This document shows, piece after piece, positions 23,335 to 35,068 of a stretch of DNA of 64,000 nt. The stretch is from Lepraria neglecta (lineage: Eukaryota; Ascomycota; Lecanoromycetes; Lecanorales; Stereocaulaceae). The notes below the pieces were generated by a model, which was not told where the DNA came from, searched no databases, and saw only the letters and a list, made by a program, of their open reading frames with translations. Position 1 is the first letter of the stretch, and every line of letters starts with the position of its first letter. The stretch covers positions 2,666,001-2,730,000 of the forward strand of contig CM065653.1 in NCBI GenBank assembly GCA_033220425.1, written 5' to 3'. The position numbers were made by a program, and so were the translations under genes.

Positions 23335-25789
23335 TCTTTCCAGGACCATGTCGACCAGCATAACTTCACCGCCAACACCAAAAACGATTCATTTCTCGTG
23401 CATTAAAACTGCAACTACTGCAACTACTGCAACTATCACCAACGCCTGCTGCCATCGCTATCATCACCATGGCAGTAGTTTCGATGCGGGGGATTCCGCG
23501 ATGGAGTGCGGCAGGCATCCTAAGCCGTATTGGTATACTTGCACCGATATCGGTAAAAGCCATGCCGCCAATATCCATGATAGATTTTGGTGGCATCAAG
23601 CTCAGAGTCCGCACTTACCCGTCCCTTGACGATGATCATAGAAGCCCAGACCCGCCTGCCAACATTAGCTAGAAATGTGGCTTCAAAGCGGCATATGTGG
23701 CCTGTGCGGAATCACTGGTGGCCATTCACGATCGCTGATGGTTGAAATTGTGCATTGCAATTTCTCGACCTAACGCAGTCCGCTGACAACGGCAGGGGAA
23801 ATCTCCGCAATGTTGGCGAATGACATGCTAGTGCTCCCTCGAAAGCCCTGCTCAAATCCTTCGAGGAAACGGGGCTTCCCCGCCACCACCGGGAAAAGAG
23901 GGGACCGACTCGTGATCTCGCTCCCACCAGGCTGCGAAATCGAGATTGGAAACCCCAAACAATTGAGGGGAGGAACAGCCAAAGGAGGAACACAAGCAAC
24001 GATCCTTGACAACAAAACTTTGCATCTTCGATCATCAAATACATACGTAAACAGGAGGACATGCTTTGGAAGTTTGTCCAGTTGAATTTAAGACTGGGGA
24101 CTTTGAGACTCGAGATGATGTCGGTCAAACACAACCAAAAGCCTCAAAGTACCTTCGTACCTCAAGAGCGATAGCGCAAGTGCCCCAGAGTGGTGCAGAG
24201 CTATCGAAAAAATGCTTTCTAGGGCTTATCAATCTGCACAGTCCGCGCTTGGAGATAAAGGGCAACCGATTGGTGTTGCACAGAGCACTAGGCGCTTGGC
24301 TTCGTCTGCAGTAAATTGGCTCCCCAATCCTGGTGTTTGATCTCAGAGACAAACCTCCCGACGCTATGTGCCGTACTCAAGCCTTTGCAACCAAGGGCAA
24401 AGTTTCACTATTCCATTCTCACCGCCAGAACCAGCGTCTTCACTGATAGGCACATCTGAACCATGTTTGGCCAAGTGGCACCAGCGGAACAAGATTGCCA
24501 ATAATTCGAAACTCCACAAACCCATAATTTCCTTTTCTGAAAAGACTCTTTGGTAGCGGAAAAGCTCTGTGATCCTGGTACGACAAGATGCACAACTACA
24601 CAAAGGGTCCATGTGATCGGGATCGCGATTATTATGAGGTAAGAATCCCACGTAAGCAGCGTCGCGAATCAGGTCGTGCCACAAGGCCTCCTGCAGCAAA
24701 TCCGGATGATCAAATGGGTGTGAGTCGGATAAAGTGGCTAGCGGACGCCTTACTGCGCTGTTGCATGATGAAAGGATCCTCTGCCACAAGGGTCTCCAAC
24801 CCAGCGAAATAATGCCATAACCAACCCAACGAAAGGCCCGAAAAGGCCAGGACGACGCTGATTTGCCGTCTTATGCCGCCACCCTAAAAGCTCACCAACT
24901 ATTACTGCGATCCTTTACTGGATTCCGCTAGACTCGTGCTCCTTGGCTGCAGCCCGCAGGGAGTGCTAGTCAGCCAACCATGTCTCTCATTATTTAAAAA
25001 TTTAGCTTCGGGCGGTACGAGGCTTGCGTGCTGCGAGTGGCTGGAAAAACGAGGCAACGCGTCCCCCTGCCTCGTCTACCTCCCACACTTCAAGTTTAGC
25101 ACCGTTCCATTCCTACCCACGCCTTTCTCCGCTTCCACATCCTCGTCATACGAACAGCTTAGCCGCAAACCCGCCCCAATTTTGTCATGCACCAGTGCAC
25201 ATCATTATTCCCTTTCATCTTAGTCCCGAAAATCCCTGCAAATCTTAGCCCCGCCCTGCCTTCCTTCACGTAGCTCGCTTGCACATGTCACGCCCTAGTG
25301 TTCCTTAGCCATGCCGCTGGTTGGGATAAGGCAGCCTTGTGCGAAACTTGTGAATCATCCTATCCAAATGCTTCCAGGCGTTGCCGAATGCCAAAATAAA
25401 GTGGCACCCCATGTCCTCTCAGGCGCTACGAGGCCTACCAACCACCTGCGTGACTCTGACTTCACTCCTCACTTCACTTCGCCTTCCTTTAATACTCGTG
25501 GGGCTCCACGCCTTCACTTCCACTCAAGATCACCGCCCTCCATATTCACTTCAACATCTTCCGCCTCATCATTCATTTCCCGGCTCTCTCTAAATCGACA
25601 CTCATTTCCACACGAGGCTTCCGCTTGTTGGTCTGGAAATAATCCTCACCGGAAACCTGAATCCACTGGAAGAGCCCCGAGGATTACTTAAGAGGGAAAA
25701 CCAGGACCTCTGCAACCTTTGCTATCTCTGAACTGCCCGATACTTTTGCTTTTCCTTTTGTTCGCAAGGCCGACCTGACCGTTTCTATC
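23335..25789. other. Gene-free stretch of about 2.4 kb upstream of a kinase gene
   Basis: A 9-bp unit ACTGCAACT is repeated three times at 23408-23434. Frames of 80-140 codons occur on both strands (notably minus 24364-24789, 141 codons) but have no motif and no splice partner. The last 800 bases are C/T-rich with many short frames, as in long leaders of fungal regulatory genes. They probably hold the promoter and 5' leader of the kinase starting at 25790. Confidence 0.4.
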
Positions 25790-27128
25790 ATGTACCCAAC
25801 ACCCCCACCATCACCACCTCTCAACGGCATCCGCTCTCCAGATGATCGATTAGGTGACATACTAGCTGACCGGCTACGATTGACTGGTATACTGGGGGTT
25901 GGAGCCTACGGGGTAGTCTACACTGCGATCGACATACACACGAATATTCCTTATGCCGTCAAAGCTCTGAACAAGATTGGGTTGGATTCAAGGCAGCAAG
26001 CCTTCCAGCAGCGGGAAATACAGCTACATCATGAGGCCAGTCATCATCCGAATGTGGTCTCTATGGTGAAGATCATGGCTACCTACGACTGTACTTTCGT
26101 TGTTCTTGAGTTCTGCCCTGAGGGTGATCTTTTCTCCAGTATAACGGAAAAAGGTCTGTATCTTGACAATGACACCATGGCCAAGCATGCGTTCCTCCAG
26201 ATCTTGGACTCTGTCGACTTCTGCCACTCCATTGGCATTTACCACAGGGACCTAAAGCCAGAGAATATCCTAGTGTCCGATGGCGGGTGGACTGTGAAGC
26301 TTGCAGACTTTGGCCTTGCTACCAAGGAAAACTTTACCAATGACTTCGGCTGTGGGTCCACATTCTACATGTCTCCAGGTACGACTTACCACGCTCCCCC
26401 TCCTCTTGCCCATACTAATCATGAACCTTCCAGAATGTCAAGAGACGCCTTTAAGGTCTTCCTGCTACGCATCTGGACCCAATGATGTCTGGAGCCTAGG
26501 AATCATCCTGGTAAACCTGACCTGTGGGCGTAATCCTTGGAAACGCGCCTGCATGGAGGATTCCACTTTCAGGGCCTACAGGAATAACCCAAGCTTTCTT
26601 AAGTCAATACTGCCGTTGTCTTCGGAGCTTGATTTTATCCTTAGCCGTATCTTCGAATCCGATCCACGTAAGAGAATATCCATTCCGGAGCTGAGGACCC
26701 TCATTCTTGGGTGCTCGAGGTTTACAACAACATCTACGGGATCCCGCCCACCAACACCACGTCCCGAGCCACATTATGTCCCAGAGACCTGCTTACCACC
26801 CACGAAAGAGGCCTTACATCATTTTCAGCAATACTCCGTGGTCACCAACACACCAGTACTACCATCCTCGACCCACCCTGTCACGAACCAGGATTCTACC
26901 TCTTCCAATGGTTCCTCTCTCTCTGATGCTGGGTCCACCTTCTCTGACGCTAGCTCCTGTTCTTCGACATCATCCTATGAGAGCTATGAAGACATACCCA
27001 AAGCCCAGCCATGTACATACACAGCACCACAAGCAGGAACAGCAGCTCCATATGCCAGATATTGTTTTCCACAGGATACAGCGGCACGGCCTTTCGCGCC
27101 GCAACAATCCATGATATGGGCGTACTAA
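25790..27128 (+). CDS. Ran1/Pat1-like serine/threonine kinase
   Basis: Two exons (25790-26378 and 26434-27128) join across a 55-nt intron into 427 residues. A proline-rich start (MYPTPPPSPP) precedes the kinase domain: the glycine loop GVGAYGVVY at 36-44, the VAIK-type lysine K58 (YAVKAL), HRDLKPEN with catalytic D154, DFGLA at 173-177, and GSTFYMSPE. The intron lies in this last motif. The C-lobe has NDVWSLGIILVNLTCGRNPW and ends in DPRKRISIPEL. The tail of about 130 residues is Ser-rich (SSLSDAGSTFSDASSCSSTS) and likely disordered. This layout is that of the Ran1 (Pat1), Sks1 and Vhs1 kinases, which in yeasts control the meiotic switch, glucose response or cell cycle. The role here is inferred from that family. 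All catalytic residues are present. Confidence 0.94.
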
Positions 27129-30100
27129 CGGGGGCGTAATAATGGGCTTCTTGGAGTGGACCATGCTAGCCACTTTCTATCCACTTTAGCCATTTGGAGG
27201 ATCCTTCTTACGTGGATACGATTATGGATTACGATCTTGCCATGTTTGCTTGCTATTTGTATTCTTATTGTTTAGAGGGGGTTTAAGACGGAAGGCATTT
27301 GTGTTTTCGATGGGGTTTTGCGCATACGGAAAATGAAGCGACGGAGTTGAGATATGGTGGATACTTTGCTTGCACTTGCAACCGGATTAGGGCCTCCAGA
27401 GCGGAACCCAAGGCGTCTTTCAGATCAGCACGCGAATACCATGGGAGGCCACTTGCTTTGTCACTTAGATCTACTGCGCTTTAATCTGGCTTTTTCGAAC
27501 AAAAAACCCAGGTCATGGCTACGGAGCGAACCCTGGAATCCTGGACGAAAGGCACTGCCAAAGGGTTTCTAGCCCCAGGCCTCTTACCTAGACTCTAGAA
27601 TCCATTGATCCTTCCCAACGGATGGGCTTCCCACCATTGGCTCCCAGGACCATGGATGGATCCAGCGTTTCCTTCGAGGCTTTCGATTATTTTTACATAC
27701 TACCTACTCTTGTGGATACGTTTTTAGACATGTACATAGATGCACACACCACACATCGGAGAATCAGATCAGCACCAATGATCTTGAACTCAATACCTAA
27801 ATACAGCAATAGCCTGGCGACAGGATCATCAACCTAGAAGCTTCATCTGTTGACCAGCGTCTCGCTGCCTTTCTACAACCTCTCTTTACTTCCTACACGT
27901 GATTCTCTCGTTAATCTCAGCTTGCGGCGTTTCAAACGGCTTTTTGTATCACTTTCGCCAACCGATGTTTCATTCTTCCTCCCTTCACCAACCGGTAGGT
28001 CATTGGCCGAATTGTGTAACCATTGCCGCCGCCACAACGGCTCCAACATGTAGCACTTTCCCATCCGAGCCTTCCAGCCGTAAGGGAATCTCGTGAGGGT
28101 GGTCAGCTCAACTGACCTACCCATCCCTACGGATCCGTTACTGTGTATTACAAAAAGCAAAGCAGGTTTCGGAAGTCCTGCTTACGGCCTCACAAGAAAC
28201 AGACCCCTCTGACTGGCTGCCTCACTTATCATCCATCCATGCATGCCTTATGTACGATTACCCTGCATCAACACAATCTGCAACAACCCTAGACCTACCC
28301 ATTCACAACCTGCCACGGCCGCGTCACAGACTCGCTCACGGAATAGTCCTTCCGGCTCTCGCCACCATCAGAATACGTATGCAAGCCCCGTCTGCGCGCT
28401 TTACCAGTGCCGTAGAATAGGAGCATAGTCCGCCATGATGCGAATGAATGCTGAATGGACCATATTCGCATGAGCCTAAAAAAATCAACGATGATCACGT
28501 CTTACCTGCATTGAATTTTTTGGCGCTTTGATCATTCTCTTCCAAATCGAAAAAGATCGAAAACAAGGGTTGGTTTGGCGATCCGGCACTACGAGTACTA
28601 CGGTAAGGTCTGGGATGGGATATCTTGCTTGGATCTTACTGCAGTGGAGGGGAAGGGAGCGTGGGGTGCATTCAGTCCTGTGATCTGAGGGCCTACGGTT
28701 AATGGCTTACGGGTTTTTGGGTTTTTGGTTTTTTTGTAGCAGAAGCCAGATCAGCTGGGCAGCGAAATTTTTTACTCGCGCGCCAGGTGAGCGTGGGGCG
28801 GGCGTATGGGGGTGTCTTGGATAGAGGCACCGAACCGGAGGGGTTTGGGTTTCATGCTAGTATTCTATGCCACATGTACCTCAGCTTTGCCTAAAGGACT
28901 TCAGCCATTGCCCCACTTGTGTCTACGTAACTATTGCTTTTTGTTGTAACCCGTTGGCATTATTGAGCGAAACATCCAACGTCCCAAAACGTCACACCCT
29001 CAGCTGGGGCGCGGAACTAAGACCGAGGGGCCGAGGCCGAGAGGCAAGCCAAAGCCAAGGCTCACAGGTGGCGAATGGTGATGGGCCGATTACTTGCAGG
29101 CTTCAAGCTTGCAGCTTGAGGGAAGGTAACACAACTACAAACCTTACAACTGTTTTGTCCTGTGAGTCAGATTCGGGAACGGTGGCTTGGTACGGGTGGA
29201 TTGGGGATGGGCCTCGTAATCGGCCGCAGCCAAACTTCCAGCCATCCAACCATCATCCCAGCCCAGCGGGTGATGAGCGCTGCGGCCTGGATTATCACGA
29301 TATTTTTTATTTTATGCGTTTCCGATCCGGGTGTCTGTTCTACAAATGTCAAATCAATAAAGGCAATTGCCACACGAGTACGAGAAAGCACACGGCTACC
29401 AGCGGCAGTCAGCGAAGAATTTCTTTGTTCCTTGGGCGGAGGGTTTGAGAGCATTTAGTGGAAGGCTGGAAGGAACTTGGAAGGATTTGGGTGCTCCGCC
29501 CCGTTTTGTTTGGAGATCTGCACCACTTGCAGCCAACCAGCCACCTGCCTGCATGAAGGAAGGACTTTGAAGGACTTTAGTGGCCATGTGATCCAATGCC
29601 TGCAGCTCTAGGCGGAGGGTGGTTGGCCTTGCAAGGAGCCAGCCTGGTCTTTGATCTACCTTACATACGGAGACATATATACATGTCGCCATAATTGATG
29701 GAAGCTGCTGCATGATGCACGGTGGTGGTGGAATAATGCATACTCGACAAGCTGGCCTCGCCCCTCTCAGATCAACTGGATCAGCAATGAATTGGCTCGG
29801 CGCTTCTGCTTCTTCCTCTGCTGCATACGGACTTTTTCCGAGCTAGTAACTGCTGGCCTCTCAGAATATACACCCTAGTCGAGTCCAGCCAATGATGCAT
29901 GCAGCACATCATCAAAGTCGCCGAATGCGAAACTTCCGACTATTTGGATCGGGTCTAGATACCTGCCTGCTGAACCCAACGGCTTTTCCGCGCTGCGCTC
30001 TTGTCGTTGTACATATTCTGGCCCATGCTTCCGGCGGACTTGCGTATGCAGCTGGGATGACCTTGTAGAGAGTTGATGTACCCGATTCCCCGACGCCTAG

Positions 30101-30684
30101 CACTGCCATGAAGATCAATCTTCTGCAGATACTAGATACGGCCTGATCTGATTTAAACCAAAGTTGAACATATCAGAATAGTTGATATTGGCGATAGGGA
30201 TATGGAGTAGGTAGCCTGTGTATCGAAGCCATTTTATGAGTACCTTAGTGTAGAGGCCTACTGGCTGTACCATGCTGGCATCGAAGCACGGGTGGCTAAT
30301 TGCCTTCAACGTATCGGCATAAAGAAAAACTCCGTAGACAGCCAAGACACCGTGTGAATAGGAGTATAATGCAACCCAATGAAGAAGTTTTCAATCGCAA
30401 TGCTGCATCATAGAAAAGCAAATAGGACAGACACATCCATTCGAAGTATAGATTACATCATGAATATGCGCTATGGCAATACAAACCGCCCAACAGCTTC
30501 CCACCGTGTCAAAGCGGACTGCTGCCGAATCTTGGCGAATCCAGATTGGGAATGTCTCCACAGGATATACATATGTCATCCCAAAACTCCGCAACCATGC
30601 CGGAATTTTCCCACCCTGCCACCGGAGAACCGTTGTCCTGGGCGCCCGATGCGTAAATTGCCGAATATGTACAGTTTGTTTGTG
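27129..30684. other. Gene-free stretch of about 3.5 kb
   Basis: No frame in this stretch has a recognised motif. The longest (193 codons at 28867-29448) overlaps antisense frames and has random-looking composition. The sequence includes C/T-rich and G-rich parts, such as a G-rich block at about 28640-28810. The 3' end of the kinase gene and that of the convergent M28 protease are the only assigned neighbours. A long non-coding transcript is possible but nothing in the sequence shows one. No tRNA-like cloverleaf was noticed. Confidence 0.4.
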
Positions 30685-33415
30685 TTAGTGGTTGAGCTTG
30701 CGGCTTGCGTAAGACAAAATGCCCGCAACCTTCTCGGCCTGCTCCTGGGCGAGGGTGAAATTCTTTGCGTCGATAGCGTCCCGTACGCCGGGTATGAAGG
30801 CTTCGTCATAGCCACTCCAAGCTTGAGGAGCAAAGAGGACGTGCTTGAATTGTTCTCGTCCGGGTAGCTACCAATATGTTGGGTCAGATTTGGGCTCTGG
30901 TTAATGGGTATATGGGTACTTACGCCACCGTCTATATCCAGCAAATGAGTCTCGAAGTTGGCTTTCCGAGTATTGTGGGAAATCCGCTTGATCGCCATGG
31001 CATTGCTTTCGAAACCACCTCCTCCAATGGCCTCTTCCCAGGCCTTGTCCCATTCATGGAATCCGATAGCGTTCTTCATGAACACCTCAGCAGCTTCATG
31101 TAGGACTGTCAAATCCAAGTCTTTCTTTTGTGCTCCTTGTTCTCTAGCGTAAGCCTCTAGACTGTCTACATATTCCCTTACGGCGTTTGCATAGACCTCG
31201 AAATCAAAGGTCAGAAGCTCGCGATCCGCCAGTTCGAGTATGAGCAGTGCCCAGACTTGCGCCATGGTTTTGTGATACTGGAAGCCTGGATCCCCAAACT
31301 TGTCCATCCAATCGAAGTTGTCATAGCAGCTGTGATAAGGGTATGGGTTGCCAAGGAAGCTCATGTCGAGAGATGATGTCCCTGCCATATCCTGGAATGC
31401 TACATAATCACTGCCACCTCCTAGACCCTTTAGGGTGTCACCCTTCTCAGCCCATATTTTCCGCAGCGTCTTATTGGCGAATGGGTCTGTGACGCGTTCG
31501 AGGACGCGGAGGAGGGCGGTTTGGAGCACCGGGGATCCGGATGCTTTGAATTCGCTCCCTGACACGGCTACATCAACGTTAAGATAGGCGAAGCCATCGC
31601 TGCGGAGACCATCCATTCGAGCTTCAACATGCTCGGTAGACCCGATCATGTTGTACTCTTCCCCGTCCCTATCAATCTCATTAGTCTCATCGCTCTCAAC
31701 AAGAAATTGTTGAGTACTTACCATGACGCAAACTCAATAGTCCTCAGCGGTCTCCACCCCTTCTTTTGAAGTTCGCCAAAGATCCGGACGACTTCGAGAA
31801 GAACAGCGGTCCCGCTGCCTGGATCGGCTGCACCGAAGCACCATGCATCCCGATGGTTGGCCACTATGATGGACTTTTCTGGCTGCTCAACCCCAGTGAT
31901 CTTGCCGAGGACATTGTAGATGGGTCTTCTCTCTACCTCGTCCTGCTCATTCGCAAGCTCCACAATGGGTGATTTCGAGTCACCAGTCCACCATTGATTG
32001 ACACCTGGTACTCCTCCGATCCAATAATCGTCGACTTTCTTTCCATGGCCTTTCAAAGCCTGCAGCAGCTTTTGAGCGTCTCTCCATGCTAGTGGAATCG
32101 ATGGGATGTTGTTGAGTCCAGGGTTGTTGTCTTTTGAATCTCTCCTTTGCTCTCCAGGAAGGGAAGCGAAACCGCTACTCAAGACATCGCCAACCACCCA
32201 TGACATAAGCGAGACCCCTCCACGTTGGACACCGTCGCTCGACATGTAGCGTCCTTGAGGGTATGGGTCGCCTCGCTCGAAGCCATCTTCAGCTGGATCA
32301 CTATAAATGATGCATCCCACAGCCCCCACAAGTTCGGCGGCCTTGATCTTCAGCGCTCGATCACCTTGGGAGCCATAATACCGGACGATTGCGATTGCCC
32401 CCTTTAGGCTGATCCCTTGGTCTTCCAGCCTCTTGAAATCTTCCTTAGAGCCGTAATTGGCATATATCAAAGGCCCCTTGACCGTTCCTGACCTCGAATG
32501 CCCGTGAAAGACAAGCGTTTGCTCACGCTTATCCGCATATGCCAGCTCTTCCTCAATTTTCGCTTCCCAAGTCAGTTCTGGAGGGTCAACAATTGCCACT
32601 CTTCGTCCGCCCTTCTTGGGATAATTAAGATATACGTCGAATTGCTCCAAGCGCACTTCCTCCAGTTCGCTCTCTATGAACAGGTCTTGCACATATTCGG
32701 CAAGAACAAAGCTTCCTTTTGTGCCGGCAATGTGGGGGAACGATGTAATATATTGAGAATGTTCTCGTATGTAGGTCTCGTTGATATGGTCTCGAACAAA
32801 GTTTCTTATCGAATCAGGATAGTAATATACGGAGCCGTTCCCTTGCCGTCGGTTAATAGCGAAGACATCGGATAGGAAGAGGAGGTATGCGAGGAATAGT
32901 ACAAGGACTAGGGCGAAGAACCGTCCTGCTATGATCCAATTTGGTCTGAGATCTCGTATTAAGAAAGGTATCTTGTCTAGAATGTAGTCTCGAGAAGGCA
33001 GCCATTGGCGAAAAGGAAGATTTATGGAGGACAAGCTCTGCGTCAGGGTTGTAATGCGCTTCGAAAGGTTCCCTCGAAGTAGAAGTCCTCTTGAATCCCC
33101 ATCAGCTCCAGGCTCAACCACATCCATCTGTAGTATCTCGCGGCGCAATTCTTCCGTAGAACCTCTTGGCGAATTCTCACCAGAGGACGGGAGGAAGTCT
33201 AGGCTAGACCTCGCCGATTGTACTGTAGGGACATGGTAGCCATCGTGCTGCGGCTGCCTTCGCCCAAGAAGCCCTTGCCTCTCGGCGTCATGGCTTATCT
33301 CGCTGGGGCCGAGGAAGGACTGGGACGAGGATGGTCGGGAGGAGATGGCTTCATTGTAAGTTGGTATAGGGAGAGACTCTTGCTGATCGTACTTGTTTGG
33401 CTTCTCTTCCACCAT
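30685..33415 (-). CDS. M28 glutamate carboxypeptidase II-like protease, type II membrane protein
   Basis: Three exons (31722-33415, 30924-31668 and 30685-30867) join into 873 residues. A cytosolic N-terminus of about 155 residues, Ser/Pro-rich and acidic, precedes one membrane span (FFALVLVLFLAYLLFL, near residues 160-180). The luminal part follows the transferrin-receptor/PSMA plan. A PA domain runs from LIYANYGSKEDF to VGAVGCIIYSDPAEDGFERG, followed by GGVSLMSW. The M28 zinc-peptidase domain has NHRDAWCFGAADPGSG (His and Asp ligands), WDGEEYNMIG (catalytic Glu-Glu) and YHSCYDNFDW (His ligand). A C-terminal dimerisation helix bundle follows. All metal ligands are present, so it is probably active in the secretory or vacuolar system. 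The yeast relative Tre1/Tre2 lacks several ligands, so this is closer to the PSMA-type enzyme. The last exon completes FKHVLFAPQAWSGYDEAF. Confidence 0.94.
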
Positions 33416-33892
33416 GAGGGATAGGTAGTGGGGCTAAAAGCCCCGGCGCAAGTGCTATGAGCTTTGTCTTCGTAGTTGCATGGTCCTCAGCGACGCCACG
33501 TCCAGCATAGAGATCTCGGAGGTACGAGATATAAGGAGGTAGATTCCAATGGGAGCATCCGGAGATTTTCTAAGCGTGCTGATAGATATCGATGTTATGG
33601 TTGATGCAAGTAATCTGCTACAGAGTCGAAGTGCTTTGAATTGTGGACCCTGAGGCGTGACGACGGCTGACCCCTATCTAAAATTGATCGACTATGCCGC
33701 ACTCTTCTCCACAAAAAAAGGCCGCATTTGCAAGTCAACAGCTTTCGATTTACTTAACACTATCTACAGACTCCGAATTCTTGGTCGTCACAGAGCTCCG
33801 GTTGAACGGCCAACAGTCTATGATAAAGTCAACCCAAGGCATACCAATACGCCTTATCCTCTACTTTTTTTCAATGACATCGTGCATCAAGC
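33416..33892. other. Gene-free stretch between M28 protease and DAP1
   Basis: The upstream flank of the protease gene runs up to the 3' end of the DAP1 gene, both on the minus strand. Plus-strand frames here are shadows of DAP1 coding sequence. I see nothing else. Confidence 0.45.
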
Positions 33893-34594
33893 CTATGATT
33901 CCTTTTTGGGGCCTTCAGCGACAGGCACAAGCTTCCCCACAATCAGATATTTCTCGTTGAATCGTTCTTCCCAGCCCTGGAGTGCCTCCATTTCGGCATC
34001 TCCCAACCCATTTAGATTGTCCAAGGGACCATTAAGATCTTTTGTCAACATGTCCTCATCGAAGCTGCCGCATGCAAGACCTCGACTTGCATCCCTTCCA
34101 GCAAAATTCTCATATGGTCCACCTGGGCCGTAAAAGTTCCTGCCAGGCGTCACGTCGAAGACTTTGCCTCGGACGGCTAAATAAACCGGCATATTGAACT
34201 CGCCATTGTAGGGTTTTAATGTTGGAGGTGTGAATGTACCTGTTGACCAATTAGCTTTTACCTATGGTGTGCCGTGAGATAGGCTGGATGGATTCGGGAG
34301 GGACTGTACGAAAGACAATCGGTTCAGGGCCCTTGGGAAGGCTTTGTGTTGGGCTCCCCCGAAGACGGAAGTAAGCGAGTAGGATCAACAGGGAAAAGAG
34401 TATCAGGTTTATTGGTGATACAATGGAAGCGCTATGAGGGACAGTGAGCTTGGATGGCGAGAATGTGGGTGGATGGAGCTCACGCCTGGGTGGTAGGAGG
34501 GGCCGAAGTCTCGGCGAAATACTGCTCTGCACGATCATCTGAGCATTGTCTATATCAAAGTAGGAAGGAGCCTTAAGCACTCACTGTCCGACAT
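33893..34594 (-). CDS. dap1: DAP1, membrane-associated progesterone-receptor-like haem protein
   Basis: DAP1 (PGRMC) binds haem with a cytochrome b5-like fold and supports ER cytochrome P450 enzymes of sterol synthesis. An N-terminal membrane span (INLILFSLLILLAYF) is followed by IVFRTFTPPTLKPYNGE, VYLAVRGKVFDV, the haem-site segment GRNFYGPGGPYENFAGRDAS, and FDEDMLTKDLNGPLDNLNGL. The model has exons 34585-34594, 34310-34549 and 33893-34239 (198 residues). The second intron (34240-34309, GTACAG donor) was chosen because it restores VFRTFTPPTL; a nearer donor would leave only 22 nt. The first intron would be only 35 nt after a 10-nt coding exon (MSDN). The alternative start is the ATG at 34538 (MIVQSS). 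The haem-ligand tyrosines are present. Confidence 0.9.
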
Positions 34595-35068
34595 GATGTC
34601 CGTAAACGCTTGGGATAAAACCGGGTCAGGGGTATATTGATTAATCTTCGGTTGAAAGATTGGTGAGGATTGAAAGGTTGAGATGATGCTCGTATGCGGG
34701 TCAACTCTATTTTTATTCGGAGGGCCAAACGGCGGGACCATCCACTCGAGTGGTTCTAGCTGTTTCAGCCGTGTCACATACTCCTGACTGACGAATTTGT
34801 TGCAAGTCACTTATTGGCGAAATGAAAACCATTGTTTTATCACGTGTCGTCTAGCTGACTCGTGGACAATGGTTACACGAAATGTGTGCTTGTCATCATC
34901 TCTAGCGAATACCTTCCTTTGTACCTGAATGCGGTCAACATCTCAAGTAATCAGGGAACGTCTTTGCCCCATACCTCTGCCGCTTCTCCGCTCATACCAA
35001 CTGCACCCACAATTTAAATTCTCTCGAAGAACCCTTTTTGAAGATCACTGCCTCCTTCGAAAGAGACG
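34595..35068. promoter_or_regulatory. Shared upstream region of divergent DAP1 and coiled-coil protein genes
   Basis: DAP1 reads left and the disordered coiled-coil protein reads right from this stretch of about 470 bp. A minus-strand frame of 86 codons runs into the DAP1 start in the other frame and may be leader. No clear motif cluster was found. Confidence 0.4.

Noticed and set aside
23335-24134. Possible transposon coding fragment (minus 23770-24015)
   Set aside because: The frame reads plausibly but I could not name a family or find terminal repeats, so no element is called.
24364-24789. 141-codon minus-strand open frame
   Set aside because: No ATG start, no motif, and no splice signals linking it to other coding blocks; an ATG-led frame just upstream runs in another frame and ends quickly.
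28867-29448. 193-codon plus-strand open frame in the gene-free region
   Set aside because: It overlaps antisense frames of similar length and has no recognisable motif; composition does not look like protein.
34231-34262. A 22-nt intron in DAP1 (GTAAAAG to CAACAG)
   Set aside because: Too short to splice; the donor 48 nt earlier (C/GTACAG) gives a normal 70-nt intron and restores the family sequence VFRTFTPPTL.
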